Source of the DNA: JAWXCE01 sp033764775
GTDB taxonomy: Bacteria > Pseudomonadota > Alphaproteobacteria > Rhizobiales > Rhodomicrobiaceae
Assembly: GCA_033764775.1 (NCBI GenBank)
Contig: JANRIQ010000003.1
Location: 1-64,000 of the forward strand
DNA: 64,000 bases
Direction of reading: 5' to 3'
Position numbers and translations under genes: made by a program. A model generated the notes under the pieces. The model was not told where the DNA came from. It saw only the letters and a program-made list of their open reading frames with translations, and did no database searches. Below are positions 25,861-34,252 of this stretch, piece after piece (within the stretch, counting starts at the first letter, position 1; the number at the start of each line of letters is the position of its first letter).

Positions 25861-27227
25861 GCGAGAACGTCTTTCCGGTCGCAGTTCGCCGCGATCTCGG
25901 TGATCGCCTCGGCGAAGCCAGCGGTTGCGAAGCGGAATGTCGCCTCCGTGCGGGTCTCGGGGTCCTTGCCAGAAACGATAAAGTTGCTGGCGCGGCGCAA
26001 GGCCCGCATGAATCGCGTTTCGGCGACGTCTGATTTGACGTTTTTCAGCTTGACCTGGCCGCCCACCAGATGCAGATCGAAAATCGAGCCGCCGACCTTG
26101 GCGACCATCTCCTCGGACGTGCTGAAGGGGTTCGGCGTCGACAGATCCACCGACTTCACGGGGCCTTTTGCGGGTGTCGCCGGCGAGGTTTTCTCCACGT
26201 AGATCAGCACATGCGGCATCTCCCATATCGTGGGGTTGACGACGACCTCCGCCTTCGCCGCCGCCGCGCAGAACATGCGCGTCCGGTCTGGTGTGTGGAA
26301 GACGAAGCTGACCCAACGACCATGATCGACGTACCGTTCGCGCCGCGCGTAGTCTCTCAGAGGGTTGCGTGGCGTGTATTCCTCCTCGGTGAGCCGGGCG
26401 CGCGTCTCGGAGGTTAAATACCGCGATAGACGAACGCGGTTCTCCTCATTGTACTTCAGGATGTATTGCCGGGTCTTCTCGGTGGGCGGCCATACGGAGC
26501 GCGGGCGCTCGGCATTCGGCCCCCCATATTTCGTATGAAGGAAATAGGTTATCTTACGCACATAGTCGGGGCGCGGCAGATAGGCGTTCTCTTCGGCCTC
26601 TGCCGGACTTGGCGAACCGAGCAGCGGGTCTAGATGGACAACGCATGATTTCGCCATCTCCTTAAACGCGTTAAGCGCGTCGCGGGCATCGAATAGCGCG
26701 CTGCGGTGGGATTTCGCCTTGTCGTCGAACCAGGTCACGTAGAACGGTTTTCCCTCCGTTAGTTTTGCGAAGAGCGCGCTTTTCGACACGGCGGTGAAGG
26801 TGGTCGCGGCGGCGCGAGCGATCGCGGTTTGCGCGTTTGACGCCTGCACGAGCAACTCCGGCTCGGTCACGGCGGATGAGGCGTCCTCGAAGCGCACGGA
26901 GAGCGAGTCCGCGCCGGCGCCGCTCAGCGCTTCGAAAACGAAATAAGGGTAGGCCTCCGCCCCGTATGCGTGACGCACGTAGCGCAGCACGAGCCGGCAC
27001 GACGGACCGGCCTTGCCAGGGGCCGTCCACAGGGACCAGTAGTTCCATTTCGCGGTCGCCCAGACGCCGAAAGTCAGGTTTTGGGTGAAGCCCGCGGCTT
27101 TAAACGGCTCAGCGATGGGCGACGCTTGCGCCTCAGCCGCCGCCACGCTCGCCAGGCTCGCGGCGAGGACCAGGGCCAGGCGAGACGCCAGCGCTCGGCT
27201 CCTCGGCGGGCGGCGCGTCAGGCTCAT
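25848..27227 (-). CDS. Exported protein of unknown function with two similar halves
   Basis: Not recognised. The chosen ATG at 27227 gives a 459-residue protein with a clear signal peptide (MSLTRRPPRSRALASRLALV..., cleavage near AEAQA). It seems to contain two related halves. Each has a W-x-x-W/F-x-x-x-x-x-P opening (KWNYWSLWTAPG and RWVSFVFHTPDR), a Cys soon after, a short strand ending Y/V-x-V-E, and an ending like F...A...F.E....C (ARDALNAFKEMAKSC and ATAGFAEAITEIAANC). This pattern is loosely like IalB-type secreted proteins, which is an inference only. Its start lies 95 bases inside the upstream gene, an unusually long overlap. It is the fourth gene of the vWA/ABC operon. Confidence 0.8.
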   Translation of the reverse strand: MSLTRRPPRSRALASRLALVLAASLASVAAAEAQASPIAEPFKAAGFTQNLTFGVWATAKWNYWSLWTAPGKAGPSCRLVLRYVRHAYGAEAYPYFVFEALSGAGADSLSVRFEDASSAVTEPELLVQASNAQTAIARAAATTFTAVSKSALFAKLTEGKPFYVTWFDDKAKSHRSALFDARDALNAFKEMAKSCVVHLDPLLGSPSPAEAEENAYLPRPDYVRKITYFLHTKYGGPNAERPRSVWPPTEKTRQYILKYNEENRVRLSRYLTSETRARLTEEEYTPRNPLRDYARRERYVDHGRWVSFVFHTPDRTRMFCAAAAKAEVVVNPTIWEMPHVLIYVEKTSPATPAKGPVKSVDLSTPNPFSTSEEMVAKVGGSIFDLHLVGGQVKLKNVKSDVAETRFMRALRRASNFIVSGKDPETRTEATFRFATAGFAEAITEIAANCDRKDVLAWIK

Positions 27228-29358
27228 CAATTTGGAAGATGTCGCGATCCGCGATGAAGACGTGCGTGCATCCGCTGAACACGGGCTTATCGACTTCAGC
27301 GGCGACGGACTTAAGTTCCTTCTGAACATAGCTCAAATACTCGTCAAACTTCGCGGCTGCTTGATAGCGGATATCGTCGTAATAAAATGATTTGAGATGC
27401 TTGGGTGTTTTAAAACCATCGATGCTTTTGTCGAGAAGCTGCGCGATCGTCATGCGCTGCGATCTGCGCTTTTCGTCCGTGTACTCGGCACGGAGATCGC
27501 GCAGGGCGGTCAGCATCTCAGCCAGCGTCGCCCTCGATGCGATGTGGCCGGTCGTCTCGGCGACCGTTTCGGCCGCCGTGATGATTTCGTCCGAACTTTT
27601 CGCGCCGGGTTTCGCCTGACGCGCCGCTTTCGCCCGCGCTTCGTCCGCGGCCTGTTTGGCGAACTCGGCGGCGTTGATCAGGGGGCGGTTGGGCGAGGCG
27701 CCGTCCAACTCTTCGACAAACTCGCCCATGAACTCCTTGTTGAAGGCCGCCTGCAGGTATGCGTTGCCGTAGGCGGGGGCGCGTTCGGAGAAAACCGTCA
27801 GCCATTTGATGGGAAGGCCAGGCGTCGACGCCTTTTTGGCTTTGAAGAACTCGACAAGGGTCGCGACTGCAGGAAGCGGGGCGTCCCACAGCTCCTTCAC
27901 GATGATCATGCGGTCGAATGTTTGCGAGGCCGGGCTGATGCGGGCTTTGATGTCGGAGGCGACGGTTTCGAAGCCGGTCGCGCCGATGTCGAGCTTTTCA
28001 GGGTCGGCCAGTTTCGCCAGCTCGGCGAGGGAGGCGAGCGTGCGCGGCGGCTGCAACTCGCCTTTGGGCCCGATCTCGTCCCACACGATGTCGAACTTCA
28101 CGCGCAGCGGCCCGCGGGACATGGCTTTGTCGATGGCTGCGAAATCGGCGCGGGCGAGGCCCCGTCTGGAGGCGACGACGCGCAATTTGTAGGCCGCCTC
28201 GGTGAGCGAATCTTCGGCCTTCACGTCTTTGGGCACGGCGACCTGAATGAGATGCCAGTCGCGCCGCTCTTTCGCTTTATCGGCGGCGCCGGCAAGCGCA
28301 TGACCCCGCAGCATTGTGAGGGATTCAGCCCGAAAAAACGGCGTTTCGGTTTTGAGGTAGGCGTTCGGTTGCTCGGAGGTGTCGAAATAGCCCGCCTCGG
28401 ATTTCTCGAAAATCGGGATTTTGAGATGGTTTGGGTTTTTATGGGGCTGGATATGATAACCGATTTTGGCCAGGGCGGCGCCGTGCAAGTCGCAATACCG
28501 GCTTACGCTTCCGCGCGGGCCGCGCGCGCAGACAACGGCCTCGGCGTTGCGTCGATCGCAGGTTTTCAGCGGCTTGCCGCCGAATTCGCGCAGCACGAGG
28601 GGCAGGCCGTCTCCCGGCGTCTCGTCGCGGCGCTCAGGAACCGGCGGCGGCTCCGGTCTTTCCGCCCTCGCCACCTCCACCGCCTCGGGCGTTGCGCGTG
28701 GCTCTATCGGACCGAGGATGGGCGTGCAGTTATCGAACGTCGGCGAGGGTTCATCAATCCTTTCTACAGCCTTTCTATCTGATGGGTCGGGTAGCGCCGT
28801 TCCAGCAGCTGCTATCCAAGCGGATGGCAGAGGCAGGTATTGGAGGTTGCATTCTTCGAGGCTGAACGGCAGAGACACAACATTTGTCTTGCTGTCTTTA
28901 AAGTATAATACCTGATTTTCGTATGCATCGTCCCTTAAAGATAGGCAATAATTCTTTTTGTCTTTGTGTAGTCGTGGCGTTAAAACTACAAAACGTGAAC
29001 CGGCTTCGATTGTAACAGTCCGTGTGGGCTTCCCGCACTCTTCGCCAATCGGAATCTTAACAGGCGCCCTGACATATAAGCACCCAGTTATACTGTCACT
29101 AGTTGGTGCCGTGAGAAAAGACTTCGGACAGACCTCCGGCCAAGGGCGATAAAGACGGCCTTCAATTTCGATACGATACTCGTCAAATCCGCGGTCGATC
29201 AGGTCGCCCACGTCATGTACCTGAAGATTAGCGCCACGTAGCGATCGCAGTTCCGCAGAACGAGACCCCTCCCTTTCACGGGGCTGCGCATACGCTGAGC
29301 GATCTGGTGCTACGCCCAGACTCGTCAGTGCCAAAATCAATACAAGGGCAAGTCGCAT
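27133..29358 (-). CDS. Large exported protein of unknown function
   Basis: Not recognised. This 741-residue protein begins with a signal peptide (MRLALVLILALTSLGVAPDRSAYA). The N-terminal 200 residues contain several Cys and beta-like segments, then a Pro-rich linker (PPPVPERRDETPGD). The middle, from about residue 390, alternates strand and helix (LRVKFDIVWDEIG, FDRMIIVKELWDAP, LPIKWLTVFSE) in a way that could be a Rossmann-like or vWA-like fold. An Ala/Lys/Arg-rich helical segment and a Pro/Gly tail follow. The first 600 coding bases (about 28740-29340) are only about 38-50% GC by hand counts of lines, far below the rest. A GTG at 29361 directly before the ATG is an alternative start. It begins right at the stop of the ABC gene. 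Confidence 0.82.
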   Translation of the reverse strand: MRLALVLILALTSLGVAPDRSAYAQPREREGSRSAELRSLRGANLQVHDVGDLIDRGFDEYRIEIEGRLYRPWPEVCPKSFLTAPTSDSITGCLYVRAPVKIPIGEECGKPTRTVTIEAGSRFVVLTPRLHKDKKNYCLSLRDDAYENQVLYFKDSKTNVVSLPFSLEECNLQYLPLPSAWIAAAGTALPDPSDRKAVERIDEPSPTFDNCTPILGPIEPRATPEAVEVARAERPEPPPVPERRDETPGDGLPLVLREFGGKPLKTCDRRNAEAVVCARGPRGSVSRYCDLHGAALAKIGYHIQPHKNPNHLKIPIFEKSEAGYFDTSEQPNAYLKTETPFFRAESLTMLRGHALAGAADKAKERRDWHLIQVAVPKDVKAEDSLTEAAYKLRVVASRRGLARADFAAIDKAMSRGPLRVKFDIVWDEIGPKGELQPPRTLASLAELAKLADPEKLDIGATGFETVASDIKARISPASQTFDRMIIVKELWDAPLPAVATLVEFFKAKKASTPGLPIKWLTVFSERAPAYGNAYLQAAFNKEFMGEFVEELDGASPNRPLINAAEFAKQAADEARAKAARQAKPGAKSSDEIITAAETVAETTGHIASRATLAEMLTALRDLRAEYTDEKRRSQRMTIAQLLDKSIDGFKTPKHLKSFYYDDIRYQAAAKFDEYLSYVQKELKSVAAEVDKPVFSGCTHVFIADRDIFQIDEPDAPPAEEPSAGVSPGPGPRREPGERGGG

Positions 29359-29361
29359 CAC

Positions 29362-31548
29362 TCACCCCGACTGCAAAATCTTGGCCGGGTCGGTGCGCGC
29401 GGCACGCAGGGCCGGGATCACCGCCGCCAGCACGCCGACCACAAGCGCCCCTGCAAGGATGACCGGCGCGAACTCCCCGATGGGCGAGAAGATGGACTCC
29501 AGATTTTTCAGCGCGTCAGGCTGGCCCGGCACGTTGCTCGTCGCGCGCAAAAGGCTGCGCGCGCCCTCCACAATGGACGCGGCGAGAGCGAGGCCGCCGA
29601 CGGCGCCCGCCAGCACCACGATGATCGTGGAGAAGAGCTGGGTGAACGACAGGTCGCCGATGCGCATGCCTAGGATGCGCCAGAGCGCGAAGTCTTTCTC
29701 CCGCATCTTCGCGCTTGTGTAGATATTGGTGAACACCGTGAGGCCCACAACGAACACGATTAGGATGAGCATGGGCACGAAGATCTTCCAAGCCAAGTCT
29801 TGGATGTCGAGCACCCATTTATAGCGCCAGAACTCCGTCTCGGGCCGGTAGCCCAAGCGGGCCATCTCCGCGTAAATCGGGATCACGTCGCGCACGGCGA
29901 CCGTGTAAATCTGCAGGCGGTCCTCCCAGGGGAAATCCACGTAGGCTTTCAGCTCCTCGGGATTAAGCGCCCAGCCGTCGCCGGCCGCGTTGAACGGTTG
30001 CGGCTTGGAGTCCGTGCGGTCCCGCTTCATCTGATCCATGGCGAGCACAGGTGTCATGGGGAAATAGAGCTGGCGCCCGCCTTCGCCCGCCGCGATGACG
30101 CCGACGACCTTGAATTTCACCTCCACGGTGCGGCGCGCGGCCAAGGTTTCGGTGAATTGCGGGACGCGCACGGTGACGGAGCGGCCGATGAAGCTCTGGA
30201 AGCTTTCGCGGCCCTCGCGCAGGGCGGTCACGTCGAACAGGTCGTTAACTAGACCGGCCGTTACGATGATTTCAAGCGCCGATTCGCTGCTGAACGGGCC
30301 GCCGGCGTAGAAATAAAGCTGCTTGAACTCCGGGTCGTTCTGCTGCAGGCCCATGCCTACATAAGGCGTGGAGTCGCCATTGGCCAGCACCAGCCGCGCG
30401 GTGGACTCGCGACGGCCCAGCGCCGCCTCGACGACCGGATTTTTGCTGATCGCCTCGCGCTCCGGGAACAGCTTGGCCGCCTCACGGTCGGTCTGTCGCG
30501 GCTTGATCTCGACGCGGTTGAGCCGAGAGCCGGACTTGATCGACTCTTCCACATACTGCTGCGTGCCGGCCAGAAGCGAGCAGAACACCGAGATCTGGCA
30601 GATGCCGGCCAGCAGCGCGATGAGGATGAGGAACAGAAAGGCCGGGCGGCCGAACGTTTCCTGGATGACCTGATTGCCGAGGGTCAGTATGTCGGCCCGC
30701 GGCCACCAGCCGCCGCCGGTTGCGAGGGCGGAGAAGTCGGTTCTGACCGGCCGGGGCTTCACGTCCGTCTGTTGGATGAGCGCGCCAGGCGGAAGTTCCG
30801 TCGCGACCCCGCTCTTGATCTCGATTTGGCGGCCAGTGTCGTAGAAAATGCTGTCATGGGAGACGACGACCACGGTGTAGCCTTGCGCGCACGCCTGTTT
30901 CAGCATGTCGAGCACGATTTTCTTGCGGGGCGTGTCGAGGCTTGCGGTCGGTTCGTCGGCCAGGATGATGGGCGGGCGGCGCTTGATGGCGCGCATGATG
31001 GCGACGCGCTGGCGTTGGCCGCCTGACGCCTGGAGCGGGCGATTGCCGAAAATGCGCTGGCCCCGCTCTTTGTCGCTGAAAAAATTCTGCGAATCCCTTT
31101 CGACGCTTTTGCGCAAGTCCGCGCCGCGCTTGTCGCCGCCGCCGAGGCGGTAGGGCACCGTGATGTTCTTCTCCAGCGAGAGGTGGTCGAAAAGCCGCCC
31201 CTCCTGGAACACGAAGCCGATATTGGCGGAGCGGGCCTCGTCCAGCCACCAGTCCGGTTTGCCGGCGACTGGCGCGCCGCCGAGCAGGTAATCGCCGGTG
31301 AACTCGTTGTCGAGGAGGCCGAGAATGCGCAAAAGCGTGGTTTTGCCTGAGCCGCTCTCCCCCCGGATCACCAGAAATTCGCCCGCCCTCACGTCGAAGG
31401 TGACGCCCTTGAGCGCCTCCACGCGCTCGCCGGTGCTGCTGATGTAGGTGCGCGACACGTTGCGCAGCGAAATCACCGTTTCAGCGCGCAAGGGCGTTAC
31501 GGCGTAAGTCCGCGCGGCTCCGCGGTCAAGACGAGGCTCTGCCACCAT
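29362..31548 (-). CDS. MacB-type ABC transporter, ATPase fused to permease
   Basis: The 728-residue protein joins an ABC ATPase (about residues 25-260) to an FtsX/MacB-type permease. Walker A is GESGSGKT (63-70), the signature ASGGQRQR (174-181), Walker B IILADEP (194-200), and the H-loop VSHD. The first transmembrane helix is at about 302-326, a periplasmic domain of about 270 residues follows, then three helices at roughly 605-627, 650-672 and 700-720. This is the type VII ABC fold (MacB, LolCDE, TagST), which transmits force to periplasmic partners and often does not transport across the membrane. It is flanked by exported vWA and unknown proteins, so those are its likely partners. The start ATG 31548 has a GGGGG ribosome site. 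Confidence 0.93.
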   Translation of the reverse strand: MVAEPRLDRGAARTYAVTPLRAETVISLRNVSRTYISSTGERVEALKGVTFDVRAGEFLVIRGESGSGKTTLLRILGLLDNEFTGDYLLGGAPVAGKPDWWLDEARSANIGFVFQEGRLFDHLSLEKNITVPYRLGGGDKRGADLRKSVERDSQNFFSDKERGQRIFGNRPLQASGGQRQRVAIMRAIKRRPPIILADEPTASLDTPRKKIVLDMLKQACAQGYTVVVVSHDSIFYDTGRQIEIKSGVATELPPGALIQQTDVKPRPVRTDFSALATGGGWWPRADILTLGNQVIQETFGRPAFLFLILIALLAGICQISVFCSLLAGTQQYVEESIKSGSRLNRVEIKPRQTDREAAKLFPEREAISKNPVVEAALGRRESTARLVLANGDSTPYVGMGLQQNDPEFKQLYFYAGGPFSSESALEIIVTAGLVNDLFDVTALREGRESFQSFIGRSVTVRVPQFTETLAARRTVEVKFKVVGVIAAGEGGRQLYFPMTPVLAMDQMKRDRTDSKPQPFNAAGDGWALNPEELKAYVDFPWEDRLQIYTVAVRDVIPIYAEMARLGYRPETEFWRYKWVLDIQDLAWKIFVPMLILIVFVVGLTVFTNIYTSAKMREKDFALWRILGMRIGDLSFTQLFSTIIVVLAGAVGGLALAASIVEGARSLLRATSNVPGQPDALKNLESIFSPIGEFAPVILAGALVVGVLAAVIPALRAARTDPAKILQSG

Positions 31549-31571
31549 TGCCGCCCCCTTGTTTGCGTGTT

Positions 31572-33443
31572 TTACGGGAGTATGCCGACGGGCATCCAGA
31601 TTGAGCCGGCCGAGTCGAATTCCGCCAGACGGCTCTCGTTAAAGTCTCCGAGGTTATCGGCGGCTTCCTTGATGCGCTTCTGGAACGCCAGCTTCTCGGA
31701 GCTTGTAAGGCCTTCCAGCGCCTCCGGATTGATGTCGAGCATCTTGGTGCGGAACTGGATGCCGAGACGCTTCTTCACCGTGGTGGAAATGTTTTCTTTC
31801 GGGTCGGGCTTCTCGCCAGCCATGGCGGCGATGTTCTCCTCGACCGTCTTGCGGAAGTCGGCCGCGTTCGCCGTGGTCACCGACATGACCGAGAACAGGG
31901 TGATAAGCCGCTGAACGGTCTCCTTCTCGACCTTGATCTGCGGCTCGAGCAGCTCCTCGTTTTCCGGAAGATAGCCCGGCTCAACCAGCACGCCGCCCTT
32001 GCCGTCCTCGATGTTGAACTTCACGCCAGCCCGGCGCAGGCGGTCGAGCTTCTCGCCGTCCAGCACTTTGAGGGAGATCACGGCCTTCTCGCCGCGGATG
32101 ACCGCCTCGTCCAGCACCTCCTTGGCGTCCTCCTTGGCTCCGGAGGCGACTTTCGCGATGCTCGATTTGATCGCCGCGCCGATCTGATCCTTCACGCCGC
32201 CGTCTTTCCATTCAATGAAGGCGCCGCCGGCCGCAAGGGAAACGCCTTCGAGCACCTCTTTCAATTTCGGCCCTGCTTTGGGGCCGGCCTGAACGGTGAT
32301 GGTGACCACATTCTCGTTGGCTAGTTTCTTGCCGATGTCGTCGGCTGTGAGCCCCGCTTCGACGCGCGGGTCGATCAACCCTTCGGTGGTCGGCTTAGCG
32401 TCGTCGTTCAGCACGATGATGGCCACCTTGCGGGCGCCGCTTTGCGCGTCGCCGGCCGACCAATCGAAGAAGTCGACGCCGAGGGCGATGGCGTCCAGCA
32501 CCGGTTCTGCTGCGTCGCCGCCGCCGGTCATCTTGGCCGAGTAGCTTTGCAGTTTGTTAGACGCCTCGCGAATGGGCAAGGGCGGAACGATCAACGACTT
32601 ATCTCCAGCGTCGTCCTTATCGCGATAGAAGACGAAGCCCATCTTGGCCTGCGAGAACGTATCGGACGACAGGCTGTCCACAACGTCGGAGATTTGCTGC
32701 GCGACGTTCTTGGCGATCGCCTCCATGGATCCGGTGGCGTCGAAAATCACGCAGAACGTGACCGACTCCAGCGTGTCCTTGACCTGCTCCAGAGATTTGG
32801 CGTCCACCGCAATGCCTGCGGTCGGCGGGATGGCGGCGGGCAGCAGCACGTTGTAGATGCGCTTCTCGCCGCGGCCCATCAGGCTCGTCTCGAAGCTTTC
32901 CAGCACGGGATATGGGCGCAAATCCTTGGCGCGGCCGATGCTGGACTTGATATCCTCCTCGAAGGCAGGCGCAAACGTCGTCTTGTCGCCGGTCTCCATG
33001 AATTTCACGATCTTTTCTCGCTCGTCCCAGGCGCGGATGGTCGGACGCTCGCCGCCCGAGGTGAAGCCGGAGAAATGCAGCGCCTCGCGCGTCGGCCACT
33101 CGAAAACCTGATCCTTCTTGACCCAGCCCGTCTGCCCGGCCTCCGCCTCCGCGATGGAGGCCGCCGGCACGCTGGTGATACGGAAATAGCCCGCTTTCTC
33201 CTCCATTACATAGTATGGGGTGAGAAGTTCGAGCTGAAACGCTTCGGCGCCGTCGGGGGATTTCAGCGCTTTGATCTTGTTTGAGCCCGCGACGACCTTG
33301 ATAATGAGGCCGGTGGCCGGATCTTTCTTCAGCCCTTGCTGCGCGATGGCGACAGGAGATACGGAGAGTGAGGCGATAATTACTGCGGTGAGCGCTGTTG
33401 AGGACGCAATTTTATATAAATGGCGGACGAAAATACTGCGCAT
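31572..33443 (-). CDS. Exported SH3-like plus von Willebrand A protein (vWA-1), PpkA C-terminal-like
   Basis: This 623-residue protein has a signal peptide (residues 1-34, ending SVSPVAIA), an SH3-like domain at about 65-120 (ELLTPYYVMEEKAGYFRITS, GWVKKDQVFEWP) and a vWA domain from about 225. The metal site is D235-A-T-G-S239, a D-x-T-x-S variant, and a TGGGDAAEPVLDAI motif lies at 306-319. A helical C-terminal half follows. The SH3-vWA order recalls the periplasmic half of the type VI secretion kinase PpkA, but no kinase domain is present. ATG 33443 with upstream GAGGGT is preferred to 33506. It is the first gene of the five-gene operon and is divergent from a CAP-domain gene. Confidence 0.9.
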   Translation of the reverse strand: MRSIFVRHLYKIASSTALTAVIIASLSVSPVAIAQQGLKKDPATGLIIKVVAGSNKIKALKSPDGAEAFQLELLTPYYVMEEKAGYFRITSVPAASIAEAEAGQTGWVKKDQVFEWPTREALHFSGFTSGGERPTIRAWDEREKIVKFMETGDKTTFAPAFEEDIKSSIGRAKDLRPYPVLESFETSLMGRGEKRIYNVLLPAAIPPTAGIAVDAKSLEQVKDTLESVTFCVIFDATGSMEAIAKNVAQQISDVVDSLSSDTFSQAKMGFVFYRDKDDAGDKSLIVPPLPIREASNKLQSYSAKMTGGGDAAEPVLDAIALGVDFFDWSAGDAQSGARKVAIIVLNDDAKPTTEGLIDPRVEAGLTADDIGKKLANENVVTITVQAGPKAGPKLKEVLEGVSLAAGGAFIEWKDGGVKDQIGAAIKSSIAKVASGAKEDAKEVLDEAVIRGEKAVISLKVLDGEKLDRLRRAGVKFNIEDGKGGVLVEPGYLPENEELLEPQIKVEKETVQRLITLFSVMSVTTANAADFRKTVEENIAAMAGEKPDPKENISTTVKKRLGIQFRTKMLDINPEALEGLTSSEKLAFQKRIKEAADNLGDFNESRLAEFDSAGSIWMPVGILP

Positions 33444-33499
33444 GCGACCCTCAACTTTGTAAATTACGCATAATGGTCGGTTAACACGGGGTTTCGGCA

Positions 33500-33528
33500 T
33501 TGTCAATGGCGGCCGCTCGCACTACACT
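33500..33528. promoter_or_regulatory. Overlapping divergent promoters of the vWA/ABC operon and the CAP gene
   Basis: The palindromic heptamer TTGTCAA at 33500-33506 gives a -35 box on both strands. On + it reads TTGTCA, then 17 bases, then TACACT at 33523-33528, pointing to the CAP gene. On - it reads the consensus TTGACA, with the less clear TTAACC 16 bases on, pointing to vWA-1. Polymerase could occupy only one direction at a time. The + pair is the better match. Confidence 0.4.
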
Positions 33529-33583
33529 GCGCACGTACACGGTTCATAAGTGGCGTCGCGACAGGCTTCATGTCATAAAAGTC

Positions 33584-34108
33584 ATGTATTCAGCGAGCGC
33601 CGCCGGAGTCGTATGCTTGCGTAGATTTCTTCTTTTTTTGCTCGCATTCGTCGTTTTTGCGGCATGGCTTTCCGAAGCTCAAGCCGACGCCGTAAGATTT
33701 GTCGCCAAAAGCAAGATACACGACATGATCAACGCGTATCGCGCGTCGAAGAAGCTCCCCCGCGTCGCGATCGACGCAAAGCTCATGCAGAGCGCGCAGG
33801 AATTCGCCGCCTACATGGCCAAGACAGGCAAATTCAGCCACACGGCCGACGGTCGCGAGCCGTGGGACAGGGCGGGGGCGCTCGGGTATGTTCACCGCGC
33901 CTTCGCCGAGAACATCGCGATGCGCTCCGGCGCGGTGGAATACAACGGCGAGACGCTCGCCCGCGGATTTTTCGAGGGGTGGCGGGACTCGCCAGGCCAC
34001 AACGCCAACATGCTTTTGCCGAATGTGCGCGACATCGGCATCGGCCTGCATTTCGATCCGCCCACCGCGACGTATTACGCGGTGACGGTTTTCGGTGCGA
34101 AACGCTAG
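33584..34108 (+). CDS. Exported CAP/SCP-domain protein
   Basis: This 174-residue protein has a hydrophobic leader (LRRFLLFLLAFVVFAAWLSEAQA) and a bacterial CAP (cysteine-rich secretory, PR-1 type, YkwD-like) domain. Recognisable elements are INAYRASKKLPRVAIDAKLMQSAQ, KFSHTADGREPWDRA, AENIAMRSG, the WRDSPGHNANML block and YYAVTVFGA. The role of bacterial CAP proteins is mostly unknown. The start is uncertain: ATG 33584 is chosen, but a TTG about 13 codons later, with GGAG upstream, would begin right at the leader. It is divergent from the vWA/ABC operon and may be co-regulated with it. Confidence 0.85.
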   Translation: MYSASAAGVVCLRRFLLFLLAFVVFAAWLSEAQADAVRFVAKSKIHDMINAYRASKKLPRVAIDAKLMQSAQEFAAYMAKTGKFSHTADGREPWDRAGALGYVHRAFAENIAMRSGAVEYNGETLARGFFEGWRDSPGHNANMLLPNVRDIGIGLHFDPPTATYYAVTVFGAKR

Positions 34109-34252
34109 TATTTTTCGCGTTGAGCAATTCTCTTTCAACGCGCTTGAAGAGAAATGGCTGGCAGCGTATACTTTGTATTGCGTAACGGACTTCAATCCTC
34201 GCCGCACATGAAGCATGGCATGCAAATATTGGTTTAAAAATAAGGAGACAAC

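Noticed and set aside
24391..33443. Type VI secretion locus
   Set aside because: Only the vWA and ABC elements resemble T6SS regulators; no tss, clpV, hcp, vgrG or kinase gene is present in the window.
34109..34140. Hairpin CGCGTTG / CAACGCG after the CAP gene as terminator
   Set aside because: The T-run precedes the stem on + and no T-run follows it on either strand; the loop is long.
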